Shown here: positions 1 to 6,530 of the stretch, piece after piece
How positions within the stretch are numbered: position 1 is the first letter of the stretch
Layout: every line of letters begins with the position of its first letter
NCBI GenBank assembly: GCA_023430845.1
Contig: JAEYYJ010000450.1
Coordinates: 1-7,875 of the forward strand
From: Pseudomonadota bacterium
GTDB lineage: Bacteria; Pseudomonadota; Alphaproteobacteria; Rhizobiales; Hyphomicrobiaceae
Reading direction: 5' to 3'
DNA: 7,875 bases
Program-made: the position numbers and the translations under genes
The notes under the pieces: generated by a model
The model's input: only the letters and a program-made list of their open reading frames with translations
The model's database searches: none
Told to the model about the DNA's origin: nothing

Positions 1-348
1 GCAGCCGAGGGCAAGAGGGAAGCCGCCTTCCGAGAGGCCGAGGCGCGTGAACGTGCGGCTCAGGCCGAAGCGGAGGCGACAAGGATGGTGTCCGAGGCGA
101 TTGCTGCCGGTAACGTGCAGGCGATCAATTACTTCGTCGCCAACAACTACGTAAAGGCGCTCGAACAGATCGCGCGCTCGCCCAATCAGAAAGTGCTGAT
201 GATGCCGCTCGAGGCGTCTTCCGTGATTGGCTCGATTGCGGGCATTGCCGAGATCGCGGGCGCGGCCTTCGGCGGTGGCGATAGTTCGCCGTCCCGCCCG
301 ACGGGTGGCCGCGTCATTTCCGGGAGCGTCCCGCGGGCAGGCGCATGA
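1..348 (+). CDS. qmcA: SPFH/band-7 (stomatin-like, QmcA-type) membrane protein, 3' end only
   Basis: The reading frame is open from the first base of the window, so the start codon lies upstream; 115 C-terminal residues are seen. SPFH proteins form large oligomeric assemblies on the inner membrane and are linked to membrane microdomains and to quality control with FtsH-type proteases. Visible residues 1-29 are Ala/Glu/Arg-rich and predicted coiled coil (EGKREAAFREAEARERAAQ), the usual region after the band-7 domain. The following stretch MVSEAIAAGNVQAINYFVA and then KVLMMPLEASSVIGSIAGIA closely match, from memory, the conserved tail of E. coli QmcA. The end is a Gly/Ser/Pro/Arg-rich tail, probably disordered. 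Two NfeD genes follow, which is the classic SPFH partner arrangement. The band-7 domain itself is outside the window, so the call rests on the tail and the context. Confidence 0.88.
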   Translation, partial: AAEGKREAAFREAEARERAAQAEAEATRMVSEAIAAGNVQAINYFVANNYVKALEQIARSPNQKVLMMPLEASSVIGSIAGIAEIAGAAFGGGDSSPSRPTGGRVISGSVPRAGA

Positions 349-353
349 TGTTT

Positions 354-379
354 GGCGCCCGGCCTAACTGCCGGGCGCC
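354..379 (+). terminator. Perfect 10-bp GC hairpin after the SPFH gene, probable terminator
   Basis: The left arm GGCGCCCGGC (354-363) and right arm GCCGGGCGCC (370-379) pair perfectly around the 6-base loop CTAACT. The hairpin starts five bases after the SPFH stop codon (346-348). The downstream sequence is pyrimidine-rich (TACCTCTT) but has no true T-run, so it is an atypical intrinsic terminator. It could instead be a 3'-end stabiliser or an attenuator between the SPFH gene and the NfeD pair. Confidence 0.6.
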
Positions 380-472
380 TACCTCTTCGGCTATTCTCCC
401 TGTATTCTGAGTACGCTGCCGCTTCCGCCGCTGCACTTTCACGCGTGTCGATCATCAAGCTGGATTTGCGCC

Positions 473-928
473 ATGAGCTTAATGTCATTCCTTTCCGGAC
501 TGGGGCCTTGGAGCTGGCTCATTCTCGCGCTGATCCTGTATGGCCTCGAGGCGGTGGTGCCCGGCGTCAACATGGTCTGGTTCGGAACGGCCGCGCTCGC
601 CGTTGGCGCGATCGTTTTCGCCACTGACATTTCCTGGCCGTGGCAGCTCATCATCTTCGCCGCGTTCTCCATCGCGACCGCCTTTGCCGTCCGCAAATAC
701 GCACGCGCCCACGTAAACATCACCGATGTGCCCGATTTGAATGTGCGCAGCCATCAGTATGTCGGTCGCGAGTTCGTGGTTGCTGAGGCCATCAAGGGCG
801 GTCGCGGTCGTGTGCGCGTGGGCGATACGCTCTGGCAGGCCGAAGGCGAGGATACACCCGCAGGCACGCGCGTTCGCGTGAAAGATGTGCATGATGCCGT
901 GCTGATGGTGGAGCGTGTCTCGGCCTGA
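473..928 (+). CDS. NfeD family membrane protein (first of two)
   Basis: This 151-residue protein has the short (NfeD1b/YbbK-like) layout. Hydrophobic segments lie at about residues 13-31, 34-50 and 55-73, and a C-terminal OB-fold domain covers about 95-149. The OB-fold shows the family pattern QYVGRE...GRGRVRVGDTLWQAEG...AGTRVRV. NfeD proteins are inner-membrane partners of SPFH/slipin proteins, and the OB domain is thought to mediate their contact; the QmcA-like gene just upstream fits. The start at ATG 473 has a weak TGGA motif 8 bases upstream. ATG 482 (three codons later) is an equally possible start and changes little. The hairpin at 354-379 lies between the SPFH gene and this one, so it may be read from its own promoter in 380-472, although no clear -35/-10 pair was found there. 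The 3' end overlaps the next NfeD gene by 14 bp, which suggests translational coupling. Confidence 0.9.
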   Translation: MSLMSFLSGLGPWSWLILALILYGLEAVVPGVNMVWFGTAALAVGAIVFATDISWPWQLIIFAAFSIATAFAVRKYARAHVNITDVPDLNVRSHQYVGREFVVAEAIKGGRGRVRVGDTLWQAEGEDTPAGTRVRVKDVHDAVLMVERVSA

Positions 929-1376
929 GAATGATCCCGGTGGCCTTGCATGGCTGATCGGCCTGCTGGGATTGATGCTGCCATGGATCGCCGTGCCGTT
1001 CGGTGTGGCTGGCGCGTGGATGGTGCTCAGGGGCAATGCCACCGGCTGGTGGTTCATTGCGGCGTGTGTCGCCATGCTGGCGCTCGATCTCGTCATCGAC
1101 ATCGCATGGACGCGGAGCGCAGTCGGGCGCAGCGATCAGCCATTGCTGAACCAGCGCGAGGCGCAATACATCGGCCGCAAGGTGCGCGTGACCGACAGCA
1201 TCGCCGGTGGCGAAGGCAAGGTGCGAGTCGGCGATACGGTCTGGCGCGCGCGTGGTCCGGATTGCAGCGCTGGAACGTGGGTCCGCATTGTCGGGACCGA
1301 AGGCGCATATCTCACTGTCGCGTTGGATGAAACGCCGCCGGATGCGCAATCCGATGGCGCCGCCCCGCATAGATAG
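915..1376 (+). CDS. Second NfeD-like membrane protein, overlapping tandem paralog
   Basis: This 153-residue protein begins at GTG 915, inside the end of the previous gene in another frame. The frame is closed by TGA at 903-905, so GTG 915 is the first usable start; the next obvious one (ATG 975) would cut into the first membrane helix. Hydrophobic segments span about residues 11-37 and 43-64, and an OB-fold spans about 84-137 (QYIGRKVRVTDSIAGGEGKV, then RVGDTVW and AGTWVRI). Over the OB-fold it is about half identical by eye to the first NfeD protein, with the same G-x-VRVGDT-x-W core, whereas the membrane parts are much less alike. A Shine-Dalgarno-like GGTGGAG (907-913) sits almost on the start, so translation probably depends on coupling to the upstream gene. 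The tail after about residue 138 is polar and Pro/Ala-rich. Family membership is clear from the OB domain; a role separate from the first copy cannot be read from sequence. Confidence 0.82.
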   Translation: MSRPENDPGGLAWLIGLLGLMLPWIAVPFGVAGAWMVLRGNATGWWFIAACVAMLALDLVIDIAWTRSAVGRSDQPLLNQREAQYIGRKVRVTDSIAGGEGKVRVGDTVWRARGPDCSAGTWVRIVGTEGAYLTVALDETPPDAQSDGAAPHR

Positions 1377-1412
1377 CGTCGCCGTGTATCAGTGGAAGCG
1401 TCACTTGAGGCC

Positions 1413-1441
1413 TTGCAAATGCCTGCATATGCAGATATATG
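1413..1441 (+). promoter_or_regulatory. Possible sigma-70-type promoter of the marR cluster
   Basis: TTGCAA (1413-1418) and TATATG (1436-1441) match the -35 and -10 consensus at four of six positions each and are separated by 17 bases. The palindrome at 1423-1434 lies entirely in the spacer, where a bound repressor would block RNA polymerase. Transcription would then begin near 1447-1449, which bears on the choice of marR start codon. This rests on pattern matching only. Confidence 0.35.
1423..1434. promoter_or_regulatory. Palindromic operator candidate O1 (MarR autoregulation)
   Basis: CTGCATATGCAG is a perfect 12-bp inverted repeat immediately upstream of marR. The identical 12-mer recurs at 1921-1932. 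The match extends to 15 bp in inverted orientation: the reverse complement of 1423-1437 equals 1918-1932 (TATCTGCATATGCAG). MarR dimers typically bind such palindromes next to their own gene and the genes they control. Confidence 0.72.
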
Positions 1442-1897
1442 GTCCACATGGAAGCGAACAGGTCAGCTCAGCCACGACGCGTTCGAGGATGCACGGCGAT
1501 GCGTCTCAGAAAGGCGGCGCGCCGCATTTCGCAGATCTACGATCACCATCTCGAGCCGACGGGCGTGACGATCACGCAGTTCGGCGTGCTCGCCAGCCTC
1601 ACCTCCACGGATCGGATGGCAATCGGGCCGCTTGCCGAGCAACTCTGCATGGATCCGACCACGCTCACGCGGAACCTGCAGCCGCTTCATCGTGAGGGAT
1701 TAGTCGTGATCGAGCCGGACCGGCGTGATCGGCGCGTGCGCTGGGTCAGTCTGTCCGAAGCAGGTCGGCAGGCCTTTGATCGTGCGCGTCCGGCATGGCG
1801 GGAAGCACAGAACCAAGTGATCAAGCTCATTGGCGAGGAAGAGACAGCCACACTTCATGATGCGCTCGACGTCGCCATCGAACGTATTGCTGAATGA
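1439..1897 (+). CDS. MarR family transcriptional regulator
   Basis: This is a 152-residue winged helix-turn-helix regulator of the MarR family, in which dimers usually repress nearby genes until a phenolic, acid or acyl-CoA ligand binds. From ATG 1439, an N-terminal dimerisation helix covers about residues 20-38 (RLRKAARRISQIYDHHLEP), the helix-turn-helix about 61-86 with recognition helix DPTTLTRNLQPLHREG, and the wing about 92-106 (EPDRRDRRVRWVSLSEAG). A C-terminal helix completes the dimer. The start is uncertain. ATG 1499 has a good GAGGA 9 bases upstream, but family members often carry a Cys-x-Cys-type motif just before the first helix, and the in-frame GCTAMRLRKAARR resembles it. That favours ATG 1439 or 1448, although neither has a visible ribosome site and 1439 may precede the transcription start. 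A palindrome precedes the gene and its copy follows it, suggesting autoregulation and control of the thioesterase and transport genes. The inducing ligand is unknown; a substrate or CoA-ester of the cluster is a reasonable guess. Confidence 0.9.
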   Translation: MVHMEANRSAQPRRVRGCTAMRLRKAARRISQIYDHHLEPTGVTITQFGVLASLTSTDRMAIGPLAEQLCMDPTTLTRNLQPLHREGLVVIEPDRRDRRVRWVSLSEAGRQAFDRARPAWREAQNQVIKLIGEEETATLHDALDVAIERIAE

Positions 1898-1920
1898 CCC
1901 AAGAACCGCACGCCCCGTAT

Positions 1921-1932
1921 CTGCATATGCAG
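1921..1932. promoter_or_regulatory. Palindromic operator candidate O2 (upstream of the thioesterase gene)
   Basis: This is an exact second copy of CTGCATATGCAG in the 52-base gap between the marR stop (1897) and the thioesterase start (1950). Including the flanking TAT it matches O1 over 15 bp in the opposite orientation. Its placement 18 bases before the start codon would let a bound MarR dimer block transcription or initiation of the downstream genes independently of marR. Confidence 0.7.
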
Positions 1933-1949
1933 CAAATGGAACAAAGATC

Positions 1950-2465
1950 ATGAGCACTGACAAGAGCCCGATCGAGCGGCTCGCGGGTCGGCCGGTGACG
2001 TTCGGCGTTACGGACTTCAAGACGGCGACGGCGATGTCCGGCATCGAGTTCCTGCAAGCGATGATGAGCGGAAAATTTCCCGCGCCACCGATCTGCGAGG
2101 CTCTCGACTTCATTCTCGTCGAAGCCGAGCCGGGCCGCGCCGTATTCGAGGGCATCCCACGCAATGGCTTCCGCAATCCGCTCGGCACAATTCACGGCGG
2201 ATGGATGTCCACCATCTTGGACTCGGCACTGGGTTGCGCCGTGCATTCGACGCTGAAAGCGGGGCAAGGGTTTACGACGGTCGATCTCGCCGTCAGCTTC
2301 GTGCGCGCGGTGCACGAGAGCACCGGAAAGCTGCGGTGTGAAGCAAAGGTGATCCACGCAGGCGGGCGCATTGCGACAGCTGAAGGGCGCCTGCTAGATG
2401 CCGAAGGTAAACTCTATGCGCACGGCACGACGACGTGCCTCGTGATGCAGGTTCCTGCTGGTTGA
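1950..2465 (+). CDS. PaaI-type hotdog-fold acyl-CoA thioesterase
   Basis: This 171-residue protein is predicted to hydrolyse acyl- or aryl-CoA thioesters to free acid and CoA in the cytoplasm. The hotdog domain covers about residues 60-167. It contains the PaaI signature NPLGTIHGGWMSTILDSALG, with the HGG turn at 82-84 and the acidic residue D91 at the usual catalytic position on the central helix. The core strands VDLAVSFVRAV, KLRCEAKVIHAGGRIA and LYAHGTTTCLV follow. The length is slightly above the usual PaaI size of about 140 because of an N-terminal extension of some 50 residues. The frame is open upstream to ATG 1830, but that would overlap marR and O2. ATG 1950 is preferred, with GGA at 1938-1940. 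The substrate cannot be read from sequence. Beside a CoA-transferase and a ThDP acyl-CoA enzyme, it may release CoA from dead-end thioesters of the same pathway. Confidence 0.88.
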   Translation: MSTDKSPIERLAGRPVTFGVTDFKTATAMSGIEFLQAMMSGKFPAPPICEALDFILVEAEPGRAVFEGIPRNGFRNPLGTIHGGWMSTILDSALGCAVHSTLKAGQGFTTVDLAVSFVRAVHESTGKLRCEAKVIHAGGRIATAEGRLLDAEGKLYAHGTTTCLVMQVPAG

Positions 2466-2514
2466 CCGCTGCAAAGGTGATCCGCAGATATTCTCTTTTG
2501 AACGGGGCAAGCTC

Positions 2515-3744
2515 ATGCGCACGTCCTCGACCCAACCAATTCTTCCTCTCTGGCTGCTCATTCTGATTGTCGGCACCATTGTCGGCGTCTCCATGGGCCG
2601 CTCGCAATCCATGGGGCTATACCTTCAGCCGGTGACTTCGGCGCTCAGTGTCGGGCGCGAGGCTTTCGCGCTCTCCATTGCATTGTCGCAGTTGCTCATG
2701 GGTATCGGTGCACCGTTCTCCGGTGCGCTGATCGATATGTTCGGCGCTGGCCGCGTCGTCGTGGCATGTGTGCTGGCGACGATCGCCGGCCTCTACTTCA
2801 TGTATGCGGCGAGCACGCCGGCTGATCTGCTCATCGCCGGCATTCTCATGGGTATTGGCGTCAGCGGCACGGGCGTGACGTCACTTGTCGGTACCATTGG
2901 TCGGCTCGCACCGCCGGAGAAGCGCCTTTCCGCGATTGCCTCGATCGGCATGGCGGCCGGCATCGGCAGCTTCGTCTCGCTGCCGCTCATGCATTTTCTC
3001 ATCGAGTACACGGGATGGCAGACGAGCCTGCTCTGGCTCATCGCAATCACGGCCCTCCTCATTCCACTCGCGTGGCCGATCGGCGGCAAACCCGTGCGCG
3101 TCGACGGTCCAGTGCGCGATCAGACGCTGGGAGAAGCGTTGCGCGAAGCCTTCAGGCATTCGAGCTACTGGCTGCTCACCGCTGGCTTCTTTGTGTGCGG
3201 ATTCCACGTCGCCTTTATCGTTGTGCATTTGCCGGCCTTCGCAGTCGATCAAGGGCTGCCGAGCTGGGTCGGACCATTCGCGCTCTCTGTCGTCGGCATC
3301 GCGAATATCATCGGCACTTTCCTCGCCGGTCAGTCGGGGCGCTACATCGAAAAGCGCCGGCTGCTTAGCCTCATCTACCTGGCGCGCGCCGTGATCTTCC
3401 TAGGCTTCCTCTTCATGCCGCTGACGCCGTTCACCGTGATTGCGTTCTGCGGGCTGCTCGGGATCTTCTGGCTCTCGACTATCCCGCCGACGAGCGGGCT
3501 GGTTGCGACATTCTTCGGTACGCAGTGGATGTCGATGCTGTTCGGCTTCGTCTTTCTCTCGCACCAGATCGGCTCGTTCCTCGGTGTCTGGCTCGCCGGG
3601 CGCCTGTTCGATCTCACGAAATCCTATGACGCGATGTGGTGGATCTCGGTTGCGCTCGGCGTGATCGCGGCCTTGCTGCATTGGCCGATATCAGAGCGTC
3701 CTGTCGCGCGCCTCGCTGCTGCGAGCGTCCCAAGCAAGGCCTGA
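2515..3744 (+). CDS. MFS transporter, monocarboxylate/oxalate-formate type
   Basis: This 409-residue protein has about twelve hydrophobic segments and the MFS loop 2-3 motif at residues 70-80 (GALIDMFGAGR). The second half carries GFHVAFIVVHLPAFAVDQG, then the WLSTIPPTSGLVATFFG and FLSHQIGSFLGVWLAGRLFD stretches. These are typical of the bacterial carriers related to monocarboxylate (MCT) and oxalate:formate (OFA) transporters. Such proteins move small organic acids across the inner membrane by proton symport or by exchange. The gene follows the thioesterase by 49 bp and precedes the MATE gene by 10 bp, with GGGG (2504-2507) as a weak ribosome site 7 bases before ATG 2515. The context with carboxylate-activating enzymes suggests it brings in the pathway's acid. 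Substrate and direction are inference; the family level is secure. Confidence 0.85.
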   Translation: MRTSSTQPILPLWLLILIVGTIVGVSMGRSQSMGLYLQPVTSALSVGREAFALSIALSQLLMGIGAPFSGALIDMFGAGRVVVACVLATIAGLYFMYAASTPADLLIAGILMGIGVSGTGVTSLVGTIGRLAPPEKRLSAIASIGMAAGIGSFVSLPLMHFLIEYTGWQTSLLWLIAITALLIPLAWPIGGKPVRVDGPVRDQTLGEALREAFRHSSYWLLTAGFFVCGFHVAFIVVHLPAFAVDQGLPSWVGPFALSVVGIANIIGTFLAGQSGRYIEKRRLLSLIYLARAVIFLGFLFMPLTPFTVIAFCGLLGIFWLSTIPPTSGLVATFFGTQWMSMLFGFVFLSHQIGSFLGVWLAGRLFDLTKSYDAMWWISVALGVIAALLHWPISERPVARLAAASVPSKA

Positions 3745-3754
3745 GAGAACTGCC

Positions 3755-5140
3755 ATGACCACGACGTCGATTGCGCCACCGCCGGCGGGCGGTGCAGCGC
3801 CACACCCTCTGCTGGCCGGCGCCATCCTGCCGACGCTGCTGCGTCTCGCTTTGCCGACGAGCATTGCCATGGTGGCGACCGCGCTTGTCGCCATCGCCGA
3901 GACGGCTTATGTCGGATTGCTCGGCACGTTGCCGCTCGCCGGCCTCGCGCTCGTATTTCCGATGGTCATGCTCCAGCAGACCATGTCGTCGGGCGCCATG
4001 GGTGGCGGTATCTCTTCCGCGATCAGCCGCGCGCTCGGTGCAGGCAATCTGGATCGCGCCGCTGCACTCGCACAACACGCATTCCTGATCGGTGCCACCG
4101 CGGGGCTTTTCTTTTTCGCGCTGTTCCAGCTCGCTGGTCCGGCCATCTACAAGCTGCTCGGTGGTCGCGATGGTGTGTTGGCCGAGGCGCTTGCGTATTC
4201 GAATGTCGTGTTCTTCGGCGCGCCGTCGATTTGGCTCGCGAACACTTTCGCTTCGATCCTCCGGGGCACCGGCAACATGGTCGTCCCATCGATCGTGCTG
4301 CTGGTTGTTGCCGCCGCGCAGATCATATTGGGTGGAGTGCTCGGCCTCGGTCTCGGACCCATACCGCGACTGGGGATGGCGGGCGTTGCGCTCGGTCAGG
4401 TGATCGCGTTCTCGGCAGGGGCGCTCTATCTCTATTGGCACCTGGCTTCGGGGCGTGCACGTATCACGTTGAAACTTTCAACGCTCTCCGTCTCGTGGGA
4501 CATGCTGCGCGACATTCTCAAGGTCGGCGCTATCGCGTGCATCTCGCCGCTGCAGACGATCCTGTCCATTCTGATCATCACGCGCCTCGTCTCGGAACTC
4601 GGCACGGAGGCGCTCGCAGGCTACGGCATTGGCGCACGCCTCGAGTTCCTGCTGATCCCGATCACATTCGCGATTGGCGTCGCGAGCGTGCCCATGGTCG
4701 GTATGGCCATCGGTGCTGGTGACGTCGCGCGGGCGCGCCGCGTCGCATGGACAGCGGGCATCGTCTCGACGCTAGGACTCTCGGTCATCGGGCTCGTCGT
4801 CACGCTTTACCCGCAGCTGTGGGCGGGCCTGTTCACGAGCGATCCCGCCATTCTCGCATCTGCGAGCACGTATTTGCGCTGGGCGGGCCCCTTCTATGGC
4901 TTGTTCGGTCTTGGTCTCTGCCTCTATTTTGCCTCACAGGGTTCCGGGAAGATCCTCGGGCCCGTATTGGCGGGAACGGCGCGCCTGCTCGTCGTGCTGA
5001 TCGGTGGCTTGTGGCTCGTCAGCATGAATGCGCCGGCGTGGCAGTTGTTTGCGCTCGTCGGTGTAGCGATGGCTGTTTATGGCATCGCGACAGCATTCTC
5101 ATTGTGGATCGCGGATTGGGGACCGCAGCGGCGTAGCTGA
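3755..5140 (+). CDS. MATE family efflux transporter
   Basis: This 461-residue protein shows the two-lobed MATE pattern of about twelve membrane helices. MATE proteins export drugs, cationic compounds or metabolites using a proton or sodium gradient. Diagnostic stretches are ETAYVGLLGTLPLAGLAL (about 49-66) in helix 1-2, SSGAMGGGISSAISRALGAG (78-97), and the second-lobe counterpart GARLEFLLIPITFAIGVAS followed by PMVGMAIGAGD. The acidic residue expected in helix 1 (Asp in NorM) is a Glu here (E49), which keeps the charge. The N-terminus has a Pro/Ala-rich extension of about 20 residues before the first helix. ATG 3755 lies 10 bp after the MFS stop, with a weak GAGAG just upstream, so the two carriers are almost certainly co-transcribed. 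Its role in the cluster is unclear: it may export a toxic substrate, an aldehyde- or acid-derived by-product, or be an unrelated passenger. Confidence 0.9.
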   Translation: MTTTSIAPPPAGGAAPHPLLAGAILPTLLRLALPTSIAMVATALVAIAETAYVGLLGTLPLAGLALVFPMVMLQQTMSSGAMGGGISSAISRALGAGNLDRAAALAQHAFLIGATAGLFFFALFQLAGPAIYKLLGGRDGVLAEALAYSNVVFFGAPSIWLANTFASILRGTGNMVVPSIVLLVVAAAQIILGGVLGLGLGPIPRLGMAGVALGQVIAFSAGALYLYWHLASGRARITLKLSTLSVSWDMLRDILKVGAIACISPLQTILSILIITRLVSELGTEALAGYGIGARLEFLLIPITFAIGVASVPMVGMAIGAGDVARARRVAWTAGIVSTLGLSVIGLVVTLYPQLWAGLFTSDPAILASASTYLRWAGPFYGLFGLGLCLYFASQGSGKILGPVLAGTARLLVVLIGGLWLVSMNAPAWQLFALVGVAMAVYGIATAFSLWIADWGPQRRS

Positions 5141-5239
5141 GGCGCCTAGCAGTCATGCAGCGCGTGGTGCGCGCTTGCGCCTGCTCCGCGCACGAAGCAA
5201 ACTCTCGGATAGCCAAACAACAAGCTTCCGGGAGGAGCC

Positions 5240-6478
5240 ATGTCGTCCCCAGGCAGGGAAGAAGCCGGCCGCACTGCGCTGGCAGGAATCAAAGTCGTCG
5301 ATCTCACACAGTTCGAGGCCGGCACGTCGATCACCGAGACGCTCGCGTGGCTCGGCGCGGACGTTATCAAGATCGAAAACCCCGTCGGCGGCGAGCAGGG
5401 TCGCGGTGCCTCGACCGACATCAAGGGCGTCGACAGCTACTATTTCATGCTGCTCAATGCCAACAAGCGCTCGGTCACGCTCAATCTCAAGGATGAGCGC
5501 GGCAAGGACATGCTGCGCAAGCTGATTGCGAAGGCGGATATCTTCGCGGAGAACTTCGCGCCCGGTGTCATTGAGAAGCTGGGTTTCTCGTATGAAGAAG
5601 TCTCGCGCATCAATCCGCGCATCATCTACGCGACGGTCAAAGGCTTCGGCAAAGGCAGCCCTTACGAGAAGCACCTCGCCTTCGACATGATTGCGCAGGC
5701 GGCGGGCGGCGTCATGAGCATCACGGGCGAAGGTGACGGCAAGCCGATCAAGCCCGGCGTCACGCTCGGTGATACAGGCACGGGCCTGCACGCGTGCATC
5801 GGTGTTCTTGCGGCCCTCTACCAACGCACGGCGACCGGCCGCGGCCAGAAGGTCGAAGTCGCAATGCAGGATGCAATGGTCAATTACTGCCGCATTGCCT
5901 ACGCCTCGCAGCTTCTGCACAAAAAGCCATGTCCGCGCATGGGCAATCAGGTCGTGCTCGGCACGAATGCGCCGTCGGATGTGTTCAAGTGCAAGCCGGG
6001 CGGGCCGAATGATTACGTCTATATCTACACAAGCCGAGCCAACAACATTCAATGGGAGCGCCTGCTTAAGGTGATCGGACGTGAGGATCTGAAAGGCGAC
6101 GAGCGCTTCGCGACGCCGCAACTTCGCGTGAAGATCGTCGCTGAAATCAATGGTTACATCCAGGCTTGGACCAAGGACTATACTAAGCACGAGGCTATGC
6201 AGATCCTCGGCGAGCAGGGTGTGCCGTGCGGTGCCGTGCTCGACACCGATGAGCTCATGAACGAGCCGAGCATGCGTGAGCGCGAGATCTTCGTCGAAGT
6301 GGATCACCCGGCGCGCGGCAAGGTCGTCATTCCGGGCTGGCCGGTCAAACTTTCCGACAGCTACGTGCCGGTGAAATCCTCGCCCATTCTCGGCGCGGAC
6401 AATGCCGATGTCTACGGTGACTGGCTCGGCCTGTCGAAGGGCGATCTCGACACACTCAAGAAGGAGCAGGTGATCTAG
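5240..6478 (+). CDS. Class III CoA-transferase (CaiB/BaiF, formyl-CoA transferase-like)
   Basis: This 412-residue protein is predicted to move CoA from one acyl-CoA to a free carboxylate through aspartyl-anhydride intermediates. Family landmarks in order are LAGIKVVDLTQFEAG (14-28), WLGADVIKIENP (37-48), NKRSVTLNLK (75-84), ENFAPGVIEKLGFSYEE (104-120), VKGFG (133-137), the catalytic Asp in LGDTGTG at D178 (equivalent to Asp169 of Oxalobacter Frc), GRGQKVEVAMQDAMVN (200-215) and GEQGVPCGAV near the C-terminus. The length is normal for the family. Two Frc-specific elements differ: the Gln of the HVQAG motif is Glu (E26), and the glycine loop GGGGQP before FKCK is absent, with a segment roughly 28 residues shorter. 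The substrate is therefore probably not oxalate. GGAGGAG (5231-5237) is a strong ribosome site set unusually close to ATG 5240. A 99-bp gap separates it from the MATE gene. It is paired with the ThDP enzyme 52 bp downstream, the same pairing as frc-oxc. Confidence 0.88.
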   Translation: MSSPGREEAGRTALAGIKVVDLTQFEAGTSITETLAWLGADVIKIENPVGGEQGRGASTDIKGVDSYYFMLLNANKRSVTLNLKDERGKDMLRKLIAKADIFAENFAPGVIEKLGFSYEEVSRINPRIIYATVKGFGKGSPYEKHLAFDMIAQAAGGVMSITGEGDGKPIKPGVTLGDTGTGLHACIGVLAALYQRTATGRGQKVEVAMQDAMVNYCRIAYASQLLHKKPCPRMGNQVVLGTNAPSDVFKCKPGGPNDYVYIYTSRANNIQWERLLKVIGREDLKGDERFATPQLRVKIVAEINGYIQAWTKDYTKHEAMQILGEQGVPCGAVLDTDELMNEPSMREREIFVEVDHPARGKVVIPGWPVKLSDSYVPVKSSPILGADNADVYGDWLGLSKGDLDTLKKEQVI

Positions 6479-6530
6479 CGCGCGCTGCGCCTGCCTGCCG
6501 AAACAGAAATCATCAGAGAGGAACTCCCCG

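Noticed and set aside
1830..1949. A 40-residue N-terminal extension of the thioesterase from ATG 1830
   Set aside because: It overlaps the end of marR and spans the O2 palindrome, and its translation has no family-like features. ATG 1950 is the natural start.
3614..4441. A 275-residue minus-strand frame across the MFS/MATE junction
   Set aside because: Very Arg/Gln/Glu-rich low-complexity translation opposite two clear membrane proteins; it is a shadow.
5167..5193. Inverted repeat GTGCGCG/CGCGCAC in the gap before the CoA-transferase gene as a terminator
   Set aside because: Only a 7-bp stem with a 13-base loop and no T-run in very GC-rich DNA; it is likely chance.
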